Assembly (NCBI GenBank): GCA_013373005.1
Contig: JABXIP010000324.1
Span: forward strand, 1-19,214
From: Cytophagia bacterium
GTDB lineage: Bacteria; Bacteroidota; Bacteroidia; Cytophagales; Cyclobacteriaceae
Length of the DNA: 19,214 nucleotides
Direction: 5' to 3'
The translations under genes and the position numbers were made by a program. Below, piece after piece: positions 1 to 6,561 of the stretch. The notes beneath the pieces are model-generated. The model was not told the origin of the DNA and ran no database searches. It saw only the letters and a program-made list of their open reading frames with translations. Numbering within the stretch: position 1 is the first letter of the stretch; every line of letters begins with the position of its first letter.

Positions 1-207
1 AACATTCACCTGACTAAACATGATCATACACTCAATATTATGGTGGAAGACAATGGAGAAGGTTTCGACAGTAGCGGCATTACCCTAAAGTCTGGCGGCA
101 TGGGCATCAAGAGCATAGACAAACGAGTCGCGTTCCTGAACGGAACTATGAATATAGAGTCGGAAGTAGGGCAGGGAACAACAGTAATAATAGAGATACC
201 CATATGA
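1..207 (+). CDS. Sensor histidine kinase, C-terminal ATPase end (partial)
   Basis: This is the last 68 codons of a two-component sensor kinase; the gene begins before the window. The HATPase_c boxes are visible in order: D-N-G-E-G-F (G1 type), then G-G-M-G-I-K-S-I with a following R (G2 type), then G-Q-G-T-T-V near the C-terminus. The GMGIKSIDKRV pattern is typical of the HPK7/NarX-like kinases that pair with LuxR-type regulators. The protein would bind ATP and autophosphorylate on a histidine that lies outside this window. Its TGA stop overlaps the ATG of the next gene (ATGA), so the pair is probably translationally coupled and works as one signalling unit. The input signal cannot be read from this fragment. 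Confidence 0.85.
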   Translation, partial: NIHLTKHDHTLNIMVEDNGEGFDSSGITLKSGGMGIKSIDKRVAFLNGTMNIESEVGQGTTVIIEIPI

Positions 208-830
208 TACGAGTAGCCATTGCTGAGGATCATCAATCGCTGATTGATGGCCTTAAATTACAACTTGAACATGTTAATGAAATCTCCATTGTGGGTACCG
301 CCAATGATGGTGAAGCCTTGCTGGATGTGGTTAGACTCAAGCGGCCTGATGTGGTGATTACCGATATCAGAATGCCAAAGATCGATGGTATTGTAGCTAC
401 GAAGATGATCAAAAAGGAATATCCCGACATCAAAGTGCTGGCCTTTACCATGTTCGATCAGAATGAGGCGGTTCAGCAAATGCTCGATGCTGGTGCGACA
501 GGCTACATCCTCAAAAAGTCTTCCTTAAAAGAAGTCATCGAGGCGGTTAAAACCGTGGCAAAAGGAGAGAAGTACTTCGATGCCAATGTACAGGTAAACC
601 TTGATGGTGAAAATAAGGCAAAGACTAAAAAAGGTGTGCTCTCCAAACGACAAAAGGAAATCCTCAATCTGGTATCGCAAGGCATGACCTCCCGAGAAAT
701 AGCTGACAAACTCTTTATTGGAGTCTTTACCGTAGAAACACACAGAAGAAACATGATCCGCATTCTCGGCCTACGAGGCAATGGTGAGCTACTCAGATAT
801 GCTCTTGAGAAGAAGTATGACTTCGAATAA
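204..830 (+). CDS. NarL/LuxR-family response regulator
   Basis: This 208-residue DNA-binding response regulator is the cognate partner of the upstream kinase. The receiver domain covers about residues 1-120: acidic pocket E8-D9, phospho-acceptor D54 in the T-D-I-R-M-P motif, a conserved Thr in LAFTMFD, and the switch Lys in GYILKK. The LuxR-type helix-turn-helix covers about residues 143-205, beginning L-S-K-R-Q-K-E-I-L with S-R-E-I-A-D-K-L and V-E-T-H-R as the turn and recognition helix. Length is normal for the family. The start overlaps the kinase stop by ATGA. A small hairpin lies just downstream, so the operon probably ends here. Target genes cannot be inferred; the family call is secure. 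Confidence 0.93.
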   Translation: MIRVAIAEDHQSLIDGLKLQLEHVNEISIVGTANDGEALLDVVRLKRPDVVITDIRMPKIDGIVATKMIKKEYPDIKVLAFTMFDQNEAVQQMLDAGATGYILKKSSLKEVIEAVKTVAKGEKYFDANVQVNLDGENKAKTKKGVLSKRQKEILNLVSQGMTSREIADKLFIGVFTVETHRRNMIRILGLRGNGELLRYALEKKYDFE

Positions 831-847
831 CTAGCTGATAATCAATA

Positions 848-867
848 AATACTCAGTTATGAGTATT
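848..867 (+). terminator. Hairpin after the two-component operon
   Basis: There is a perfect 8-bp inverted repeat (AATACTCA / TGAGTATT) with a GTTA loop, 17 bases after the response regulator stop. It is AT-rich and not followed by a clear T-run, so it is a weak terminator candidate or an mRNA 3'-end hairpin. Confidence 0.4.
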
Positions 868-977
868 GAAAGAAGCCAGATTAATTGTGAACTTTTAACT
901 AATTAAAGGTTATCAACCGGAACCCTAAATCGGTTTAAATATCCTCCGTTCGGATATCCACTTTAATGAAATGAACC

Positions 978-1298
978 ATGCCAAAATACAAGTATAAGGT
1001 TACCGCAGAGGCCACTTCGAATATTGAGTGGGCCAAGATTTCTCTAGAGGGAGAAAAGGTCTATCTAAAGCCGAACCCTTCCAAAACCAAATTTCAGAGT
1101 ACTGAAAGGGAGATTGAAGTAGATGGAAAGGTTGATATTTTCTGTAAGTGTAAAGGAGATACCGGCATAGAAGTAAAGTATACAGTTACACACGTCAACA
1201 ATCAAACTAAAATTCTCAATGAAAAGAAAGTCACAATCGGAGCCAATGGTTCACCTGCGCGTATTGGCAAGTGGAGTGGTGATGCTAATCCTGTTTAA
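978..1298 (+). CDS. Small hypothetical beta-rich protein
   Basis: This 106-residue protein has no signal peptide and no membrane segment. It is rich in alternating hydrophobic, Lys and Thr residues, and the pattern reads like a small beta-sandwich (for example runs around residues 5-12, 44-60 and 64-72). It has two close cysteines in the F-C-K-C-K stretch around residue 56. The C-terminus (G-A-N-G-S-P-A-R-I-G-K-W-S-G-D-A-N-P-V) is glycine-rich. I do not recognise the family. Its last part overlaps the start region of the next ORF by up to 80 bases, depending on which start that gene uses, so both genes may be translated from one message. Confidence 0.6.
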   Translation: MPKYKYKVTAEATSNIEWAKISLEGEKVYLKPNPSKTKFQSTEREIEVDGKVDIFCKCKGDTGIEVKYTVTHVNNQTKILNEKKVTIGANGSPARIGKWSGDANPV

Positions 1299-2166
1299 CT
1301 TTAATCAGGCTTATGCTCAGGTAGATGTTATTCAGGATTCGAAAGGAGAGACCTCTTTCGAAAATTTCCAGAACTCTCTTAAACTCAATTTTGAGACTTC
1401 AGAGTTTAGCATAAAAGGCTTTAAAGTGCTTAAGAGTTTCGAAGATAGGGGAGAAATCACCTTTGGTCTTGGGCTAAATTTAGGAGCCTCCAAGGGTAAA
1501 ACAGTGCTCTTTTCAGATAGCGAACTGATTTCTAAAGGGGCCGTAAGTTTTAGCTTAGGTGGTAGAATTAATAATGACCAAACAGATGCTGACTGGTATC
1601 CTTATTTCACCATGACCCGAACAGCTAAATCTTTGAACCTTTGGGACAGTTCAGACCCCATTTCTCTAATTGAAGAAGACGTCACCAATCAGGAGTTCCA
1701 AATAGGAGTTACCCGTACGGGTGCCGAATACCCCATTATGTCAGCAGCTGTAAATTTTGGACGAACAGACAACGCTTCAGCTTTAGAATCAGGAACTTTC
1801 TCTAGTGTGTTTACCGGAAATGGTACCATACTACAAATTGATACTCAAGAAGCTATCGGGCCGGCATCCGACTTTGACGAAAATGTGAATGACTTCACTT
1901 TCTTAGCAGACCTCGTTTGGGTTGTTAAACGAATTGGTATTCCTGCTTCCGTCCGGTATTATTCACCAGATATTACCGGCCTAGATCCCGTAGTCAAGAT
2001 TGGTAGTGGTATTTTCATCAATAAGTCATTGACAGAATCGAATAAATTCGTTGGTGGTATCTTATTTCAAAACACAGACCTCTTTAAGGCCAATACAAAT
2101 GATTCATTCTTCAAGAGAGTCAGCATAACATTGGTTGTAGGAATACCACTAGGAGATGCCTTATAA
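1246..2166 (+). CDS. Secreted or outer-membrane hypothetical protein
   Basis: This is an exported protein of about 306 residues. The reading frame stays open from an ATG at 1219, but I prefer the ATG at 1246. From there the product starts with a compact signal peptide (hydrophobic stretch around VVMLILFNF, ending A-Y-A-Q). The 1219 start would give a longer basic n-region, and an ATG at 1282 would also leave a short signal. The mature part has glycine-rich alternating strands (GLGLNLG, FSLGGRI) and ends with a hydrophobic strand (LVVGIPLG) as in beta-barrel proteins. That suggests an outer-membrane location, but no named family was recognised. The start region overlaps the preceding gene in another frame. 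The next gene, the amidase, starts 73 bp later. Confidence 0.7.
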   Translation: MVHLRVLASGVVMLILFNFNQAYAQVDVIQDSKGETSFENFQNSLKLNFETSEFSIKGFKVLKSFEDRGEITFGLGLNLGASKGKTVLFSDSELISKGAVSFSLGGRINNDQTDADWYPYFTMTRTAKSLNLWDSSDPISLIEEDVTNQEFQIGVTRTGAEYPIMSAAVNFGRTDNASALESGTFSSVFTGNGTILQIDTQEAIGPASDFDENVNDFTFLADLVWVVKRIGIPASVRYYSPDITGLDPVVKIGSGIFINKSLTESNKFVGGILFQNTDLFKANTNDSFFKRVSITLVVGIPLGDAL

Positions 2167-2239
2167 GAGACAAGAGCAGGCAGCATCTATAGCTTTTCAG
2201 CCTGCAAATCCATAACTTATTATTCTAAACACATGCATA

Positions 2240-3121
2240 ATGCTTTTCAAAATAGGTTCAAGAGGAGATGAGGTAAAGAAAATTCAGGAGCTTATTGGCA
2301 CCACAGCTGACGGTATTTTCGGTAAAGAAACCGCCCGGCTCGTAGCCCAATGGCAGGAAGAACATCATCTCTCCGCTGACGGCATTGTAGGTTCCAAGAC
2401 CTGGGAAGCCATGTTTCCACCCTCTACCGACAATGCAGAAAGAATCAGTTCAACTGACAATGGTCTCCATATTGAAAATTATCCGCTGTCGAAAGACGAA
2501 TACAAAGCTGGCCCCACCGAAAAGGAATATTTGTTCCTCCATCATACGGCCGGCTGGCACAATCCCTACAAGGTGGTTGACGACTGGGAAAGGGATGATA
2601 GGGGAGCCATAGCCACTGAATTTGTCATTGGCGGTCAGTCCATCAAAGGTAATAATGACGACTATGATGGCTTGGTGCTGAAGTGTTTTCATCAAGAAGC
2701 CTATGCCTGGCATTTGGGTAAAAACGGTTCTCAGTATATGCATACCCATTCTATTGGCATTGAAGTCTGCAATTTTGGGTGGATTAAAGATGGTAAAACC
2801 TATGCCGGCACAGTGGCAGCCACAGATCAGTTGGTTACGCTGGCCGAACCATTCAGAGGTTACAGCACCTGGCACAAATACTCAGAAGCTCAGTTGGAAA
2901 GCCTCAGAAAACTGATTCTCCATATTGCCAACAGAGATAATATAGAGGTACGCCAAGGTCTGGTTGAAGAAATAAAAGCCAGGGGAGCACAAGCCTTTGA
3001 GTTTAATGAAGATGCCTATTATGGCAGAACAAAAGGCATGTGGACTCACACCAACACCCGAACCGATAAATACGATATGTTTCCCCAACCTGAGCTGTTG
3101 GATATGTTGGTGGGCTTATGA
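2240..3121 (+). CDS. Peptidoglycan-binding N-acetylmuramoyl-L-alanine amidase (Amidase_2)
   Basis: This 293-residue putative zinc amidase would cleave the bond between N-acetylmuramic acid and L-alanine in peptidoglycan. Residues 1-60 form a PG_binding_1 domain: the start G-S-R-G-D-E-V, then D-G-I-F-G-K-E-T, then D-G-I-V-G-S-K-T-W. Residues about 95-285 look like Amidase_2/PGRP: the H-H-T motif at 101-103, H158 in A-W-H-L-G-K, I-G-I-E-V around 172-176, and a C-terminal H270 with T-R-T-D-K typical of the last ligand region. There is no signal peptide, so export would need lysis or a dedicated injection route, as for phage-type lysins or secreted effectors. The neighbours are secreted proteins on the same strand. 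The family is well supported; the biological role is not. Confidence 0.85.
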   Translation: MLFKIGSRGDEVKKIQELIGTTADGIFGKETARLVAQWQEEHHLSADGIVGSKTWEAMFPPSTDNAERISSTDNGLHIENYPLSKDEYKAGPTEKEYLFLHHTAGWHNPYKVVDDWERDDRGAIATEFVIGGQSIKGNNDDYDGLVLKCFHQEAYAWHLGKNGSQYMHTHSIGIEVCNFGWIKDGKTYAGTVAATDQLVTLAEPFRGYSTWHKYSEAQLESLRKLILHIANRDNIEVRQGLVEEIKARGAQAFEFNEDAYYGRTKGMWTHTNTRTDKYDMFPQPELLDMLVGL

Positions 3122-3211
3122 TTCCTTAAGGTCATATCAGCAAAACCACAAGCATAGATATTTGTATTTAAAACCCAGTAAAACACTAGTATCTAGAAAA
3201 AAATCACAATT

Positions 3212-3233
3212 GACTTGGCCTAAAGTCTTTTTT
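3212..3233 (+). terminator. Weak intrinsic terminator candidate
   Basis: A short inverted repeat (GACTT / AAGTC, 6-base loop) is followed directly by six T residues, about 90 bases after the amidase stop and ahead of the next gene. The 5-bp stem is short, so this is a low-confidence terminator. Confidence 0.35.
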
Positions 3234-3263
3234 GAACCTATTTGTAAAACAACATCGTAGCCA

Positions 3264-3953
3264 ATGAAATATATCCGAATTATTCTCGCTCTAATTATTT
3301 ATGGCGGAATTATATGCCATAATCCCATACAAGCTCAGGAATTTACTTTTATGCCTTCCGTGAGCATTCCTGTGGGTGAATATTCTTCTCAGGATCTGGA
3401 AAATGGAGGTTTCGCCAAAACAGGAGTAGGGTTTCATTTCATGAGTAAGGCAAGGTCAGAAAACTGGCCCGATTGGCTATCGGTTAATTTTCAGCTTTCG
3501 CAACAGATTAATAAGATAGATGGCCAGGCTTTAGCACAAGCTTTTAATGCAGAATTAGGCGGGGGAGTGCTCACCGCAGTTTCAGGCTCCAGGTATAAGC
3601 CATTAATGATTGGGCTAGGACCTGTTTTTAGTAAGAACATATCAGGCTGGCTCAAGTATAATATCACTTCGAGCTTTGGTATTATGTACGCCAATTTCGA
3701 TCCTCTAAAGATTAAAGTATTTGACGACCAAAGAGTGCTCTTGTTAGAGCAGGAATACTTTTTTACTACTAAACCCTCATTCTCTTACTCATTAGGGGCG
3801 GAAATGGTGGGCTCTATTTCTCAAAAAATAGACCTGGTACTTTCCGGTATGTTCATGAATTCAAATGTCGATGTCTCGACAACCGATCAATTAAACTCTA
3901 GTCAAAGTACTTCATCCATCAATTTTGGTTTAGGCATAAATTATAAATTTTAG
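3264..3953 (+). CDS. Outer-membrane beta-barrel family protein
   Basis: This 229-residue exported protein has a clear signal peptide (basic start M-K-Y-I-R, hydrophobic core, then I-Q-A-Q as the cleavage site around residue 25). The mature part shows the alternating pattern of a small barrel like those of Bacteroidota OMP_b-brl proteins: GVGFHFMSKA, WLSVNFQLSQQI, YSLGAEMVGS. It ends with aromatic F at the C-terminus (G-L-G-I-N-Y-K-F), the usual outer-membrane assembly signal. The gene is followed after 2 bases by the lipoprotein gene, so the two are very likely cotranscribed and may act together at the outer membrane. The exact function is unknown. Confidence 0.75.
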   Translation: MKYIRIILALIIYGGIICHNPIQAQEFTFMPSVSIPVGEYSSQDLENGGFAKTGVGFHFMSKARSENWPDWLSVNFQLSQQINKIDGQALAQAFNAELGGGVLTAVSGSRYKPLMIGLGPVFSKNISGWLKYNITSSFGIMYANFDPLKIKVFDDQRVLLLEQEYFFTTKPSFSYSLGAEMVGSISQKIDLVLSGMFMNSNVDVSTTDQLNSSQSTSSINFGLGINYKF

Positions 3954-3955
3954 TC

Positions 3956-4327
3956 ATGGCAAGAATCATTAACAACTTTTCTAAAGTGCTGATACTCACC
4001 CTATCAGTTATCATCATGGGCTGCGATTGTGAAATTGATGAATTTAGCCCATCAGTTTTGCCGGACGCTACTTTGAATGCCGATTACGATGAGCATATTG
4101 AGGCTTCTTTATCTGACTGTTCTCCAATTTTCGAAGATTATCGTTTTGTAGGCGGAAACCTGCCACCGGGCATGTCATTTAATTATAATGGAAGACTTTC
4201 CGGCATTCCCAGAAGCGCAGGCACCTTCCATTTTACCATAGAGGTGTATCTATGTGAGTCGGAAGACCTATTTGGTTATTACGACTGCCTGAGCTCAACC
4301 AAAGGATTCCAACTGACTGTGAATTAA
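3956..4327 (+). CDS. Lipoprotein with He_PIG-type Ig-like motif
   Basis: This 123-residue protein has a lipoprotein-type signal: a hydrophobic segment from residue 11, then I-M-G-C with C23 as the probable lipidated cysteine. The mature part has the putative-Ig (He_PIG/cadherin-like) signature: L-P-P-G-M-S-F, then G-R-L-S-G-I-P, then A-G-T-F-H-F-T-I-E-V. Four further cysteines (residues about 25, 54, 86 and 97) may form disulphides. The gene lies 2 bp behind the barrel protein gene, suggesting an outer-membrane complex or surface-exposed partner. It is the last gene before a non-coding stretch that I read as the left edge of an accessory island. Confidence 0.7.
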   Translation: MARIINNFSKVLILTLSVIIMGCDCEIDEFSPSVLPDATLNADYDEHIEASLSDCSPIFEDYRFVGGNLPPGMSFNYNGRLSGIPRSAGTFHFTIEVYLCESEDLFGYYDCLSSTKGFQLTVN

Positions 4328-4399
4328 AGGTCAGCATAGATGGCCGTATGTACATGAAAAAGAGGTTAAAGACATACTACGATAATATTGGCTGATTCA

Positions 4400-4426
4400 C
4401 CGTATTCCATACGGGTGTTATATAAT
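4400..4426 (+). repeat. Hairpin plus GTGTTATATAAT motif (left copy)
   Basis: CCGTAT / ATACGG forms a 6-bp stem with a 3-base loop at 4400-4414. It is followed at once by GTGTTATATAAT at 4415-4426. The same 12-mer occurs at 12608-12619, again after CGTATT and ACGGG elements and a larger palindrome. A second CCGTATG at 4344-4350 can pair with CATACGG at 4408-4414. This may be one copy of a dispersed or boundary repeat. Confidence 0.4.
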
Positions 4427-4516
4427 GTTCACAGTTTTATGTTACATAGCTTGGGGTTCAGCAGGGGTATTTTATTCTAAGCAGCGTCTGGCCAATTAGC
4501 CACATAGGAGGGAGGG

Positions 4517-4566
4517 CAATGGCACACTTATGTGACACGCTCTGCTGGCGCATGTGTGTGGCATTG
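4517..4566. repeat. Imperfect hairpin
   Basis: CAATG-G-CACAC (4517-4527) pairs with GTGTG-G-CATTG (4556-4566) around one G/G mismatch. A further weak pairing (TGTG with CGCA) lies inside. It lies about 60 bases after the stop of the minus-strand cassette, but no T-run follows on either strand, so I do not call it a terminator. Confidence 0.4.
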
Positions 4567-4626
4567 GAAAGAAAATAACGCACGCAATTAAAACTGACAC
4601 TCTGATTAAGAAGTTAGATCGTTTCA

Positions 4627-5028
4627 TTAATTCTTTCCAAAGAGCCACTTAAACTTCCACCATGGGACCTTAGAATCATCAGCTTTTCTCTGACTATCAA
4701 AATATTTATTCTTGGCCAGGTTGCTCTGCTGCCTATTAGCTTTAATATCCCGTTCATTCCATTTGTCCGACCATCTCACTTTATTCTCGGTTATCCAATA
4801 ATGTGACCTACAAGGAAACTGCCAATTACCGATAGATGGGTATAGTGAGACATACTTACCATTGAAGCTTAATTTCCAGTCGGTTGGTGAAATAGGTGTC
4901 ACAGTTTTAATGCCACACCCACACGCACATTTATGGACGGCAGTACTAAATCGAATCGAAATATATAATACTCCCTCTTCTAAATCTCTTGGAATAAATT
5001 CTACAAACTTATGTTCTAGTCTCATCAT
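4627..5028 (-). CDS. DUF6527-like Cys-rich protein of the ubiquitin-like cassette
   Basis: This protein has about 133 residues from the Met-Met pair I prefer as the start (5028/5025); an in-frame ATG at 5046 is also possible. It matches my memory of the DUF6527 family often found next to ThiF/E1 genes: M-R-L-E-H-K-F-V-E-F-I-P at the start, then G-V-L-Y-I-S-I, the C-x-C-x-C motif in H-K-C-A-C-G-C-G, S-P-T-D-W-K-L, and P-S-I-G-N-W-x-x-P-C-R-S-H-Y-W. The four cysteines and a nearby His could bind zinc. The start overlaps the end of the E1 gene, so translation is probably coupled. The biochemical role is unknown; E2-like, ligase-like or deconjugating activity are possibilities I cannot choose between from sequence. 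Confidence 0.75.
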   Translation of the reverse strand: MMRLEHKFVEFIPRDLEEGVLYISIRFSTAVHKCACGCGIKTVTPISPTDWKLSFNGKYVSLYPSIGNWQFPCRSHYWITENKVRWSDKWNERDIKANRQQSNLAKNKYFDSQRKADDSKVPWWKFKWLFGKN

Positions 5029-6187
5029 TCTGAATCTTATTGGCATTGATGCGATAGAACATATTATGCTCTCCAGTCAAATCATGATAAAAACCCAGTA
5101 GTTTTTTCCATTTCAATACAGCAAACCCTGCATTTAAAAGGTTAAGCTCAGCAATTTGAATGTTCTTATCATAGTCATTTTCTGGGTTTTCAGAATATGA
5201 TATGTACGGGCTATTCCAAAAATGATCTTTCTTAACCTCAGAACTTGTAGTGTTTCGAATAAGCCCAGTTAATGCCCCTTTGGTAATATCTACCCCTATA
5301 CCCGAATCAATGAATGGTGTCCCTTGTGACTGAAGAAATTCTATGATTTTCTTCTTGATCTCTCCTTTATCTATATTGATAAAGACAAAAGTCATTTGTT
5401 TGAGATAATCAAGATTACCTTCGTCTAAATACTCGGAGTGAGCTATAATATGCTTGTGCATCTTTGAATAAATTGAATGAAAGTAGTCCACTTTCATTTT
5501 GGGTATTGTTAGATCATCAATTGAAGCAGCACCCGGAGACCGGAACGCATTATTATTATAGTACCAATCTCCATCGAAAATATGAATTTCATCTACCGGT
5601 GTTTTAGCTACTAGATCCAAGATGTAGGAACCTGTTCCGCCAATACCAATAATCCCTATTTTCTGACCGTGAAAGTTAGAGGTTAAATCAGCTAATTCAG
5701 GCTTATTTGAGTTTGTGTCGGCATAATTGAAAGAAGAATTTTCTTTTGTTAAATCCATTTTCTTTCCTTTCTCAGTTACTTTATCATCAATTGCCTTTGC
5801 TGGAGCAGAAAGCATATTGATATAAGTCATCATCTTGTGATAGTAATCAGTATAACCATGAGGTTTTGGCTTACTAGAGAAATACATATCCACATTGAAG
5901 TCTCTCGCAATAACCTGTTTGTTTGTGTTATTGATAATGTTCAACGCCTCTCCACTTAACTTGCATGGTATTTCTCCTGCGAAAAATGCTGTATGCTCAG
6001 GGTTAGATTGCGTTCTATTACCTGCGATTTGTAGTCGAGAGACTAAAGTTCCATATTTGACAGCCTTGGTGGATATCAAATAAGGAACTCTATAGATAAA
6101 GAGAAAATTATCCCTTATATCCATTACCAGTCCATGGTCAAGAAGCCTTTGAAGGTCTTCGCTATGATTTATCAGTTGCTGAGACAT
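5009..6187 (-). CDS. E1-like ThiF-family activating enzyme with N-terminal DUF6791-like domain
   Basis: This 392-residue protein is expected to adenylate the C-terminus of the adjacent ubiquitin-like protein. Residues 1-140 resemble DUF6791 (H-S-E-D-L-Q-R-L-L, V-K-Y-G-T-L-V-S, A-G-E-I-P-C, and a Y-x-D-Y-Y-x-K-M-x-T-Y segment), which may be a diverged E2-like module. After a linker, a ThiF/E1 Rossmann domain starts near residue 175: G-I-G-G-T-G-S nucleotide loop, F-D-G-D, the N-x-x-x-R-S-P-G segment carrying the expected adenylation Asn/Arg, then P-K-M-K-V, and F-I-D-S-G-I-G-V. The only cysteine is C75, in the N-terminal domain; the adenylation domain has none. It overlaps the gene before it by 26 bp and the gene after it by about 20 bp. 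Confidence 0.85.
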   Translation of the reverse strand: MSQQLINHSEDLQRLLDHGLVMDIRDNFLFIYRVPYLISTKAVKYGTLVSRLQIAGNRTQSNPEHTAFFAGEIPCKLSGEALNIINNTNKQVIARDFNVDMYFSSKPKPHGYTDYYHKMMTYINMLSAPAKAIDDKVTEKGKKMDLTKENSSFNYADTNSNKPELADLTSNFHGQKIGIIGIGGTGSYILDLVAKTPVDEIHIFDGDWYYNNNAFRSPGAASIDDLTIPKMKVDYFHSIYSKMHKHIIAHSEYLDEGNLDYLKQMTFVFINIDKGEIKKKIIEFLQSQGTPFIDSGIGVDITKGALTGLIRNTTSSEVKKDHFWNSPYISYSENPENDYDKNIQIAELNLLNAGFAVLKWKKLLGFYHDLTGEHNMFYRINANKIQNDETRT

Positions 6188-6437
6188 CGAATTGAGTTCC
6201 TTCTTTAATTTTTACTTCCTGGCCTTCAGCAAGTGTACCCTCTTTATTTCCTTGAGCCTCTGCATACACTACCTGATATTCAGTATTTGGATAAGGCGGA
6301 GTAGGATAGGCAAGTTTGACAACTTCATCAAATGAAATTGTTCTTCCTTTCCATATCTCAGGAGTACCATTTACATAGATTGTGATCTCCTTGTTTTGCC
6401 CTGGGGCTGCATTTGGTTTTTGTCCTTTTTCTTTCAT
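6162..6437 (-). CDS. Ubiquitin-like protein, Multiubiquitin family
   Basis: This 91-residue protein is a single beta-grasp unit of the bacterial Multiubiquitin type: I-T-I-Y-V-N-G-T-P near residue 18, I-S-F-D-E-V-V-K-L-A-Y around 34, Y-Q-V-V-Y-A around 54, and L-A-E-G-Q-E-V-K-I-K-E-G-T-x-F-D-V at the end. The first 15 residues are a polar tail. It ends D-V-S-A-T-D-K-S rather than with Gly-Gly and contains no cysteine. In this family it would be activated by the E1-like protein encoded immediately downstream and attached to proteins. It is the first gene of a three-gene minus-strand cassette and overlaps the E1 gene by 26 bp. Many relatives carry several tandem units; this one has only one. 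Confidence 0.85.
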   Translation of the reverse strand: MKEKGQKPNAAPGQNKEITIYVNGTPEIWKGRTISFDEVVKLAYPTPPYPNTEYQVVYAEAQGNKEGTLAEGQEVKIKEGTQFDVSATDKS

Positions 6438-6561
6438 TTTTTTAACATTTTAAAAATTAATAACTATTTATTTTCGCTTCTATATCTTATTATGCTGCGA
6501 TTATTCAAGAAATGTCCGTGAGCGAGGAAAATTTCTTTTTTATTTCAGCATATATAGATAC
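6438..6561. promoter_or_regulatory. Divergent intergenic control region
   Basis: This AT-rich 124-bp stretch lies between the minus-strand ubiquitin-like cassette and the plus-strand sigma-like/peptidase operon. Promoters for both must lie here or inside the genes. A 7-bp inverted repeat (AAGAAAT at 6507-6513, ATTTCTT at 6531-6537) could be an operator. I could not pick out a convincing Bacteroidota promoter (TTTG and TAnnTTTG elements). Confidence 0.45.

Larger units (their letters stand above)
4328..4626. other. Non-coding left flank of the accessory island
   Basis: No credible gene is present here. The stretch holds a 6-bp hairpin (4400-4414), a GTGTTATATAAT motif directly after it (4415-4426) that recurs in the right flank of the island (12608-12619), and an imperfect hairpin at 4517-4566. 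It separates a plus-strand operon ending at 4327 from a minus-strand operon ending at 4627, so it must also hold any termination signals of both. No clear T-run terminator was seen. Confidence 0.6.

Noticed and set aside
2450..2875. A 141-codon antisense frame in the amidase gene
   Set aside because: It mirrors conserved amidase codons and has no credible protein features.
4415..4426. GTGTTATATAAT taken alone as proof of an attachment site
   Set aside because: A 12-base AT-rich match between two places in a 19-kb window can occur by chance. It is reported only together with the shared CGTATT/ACGGG context and the hairpins.
4517..4566. Hairpin as terminator of the ubiquitin-like cassette
   Set aside because: It lies 60 bases beyond the stop, has mismatches and no T-run on the minus strand.
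4627..6437. Assignment as a classical Bil (BilABCD) operon
   Set aside because: No separate E2 gene and no JAB/Mov34-type protease are visible, and the families (Multiubiquitin, DUF6791-ThiF, DUF6527) differ from that layout.
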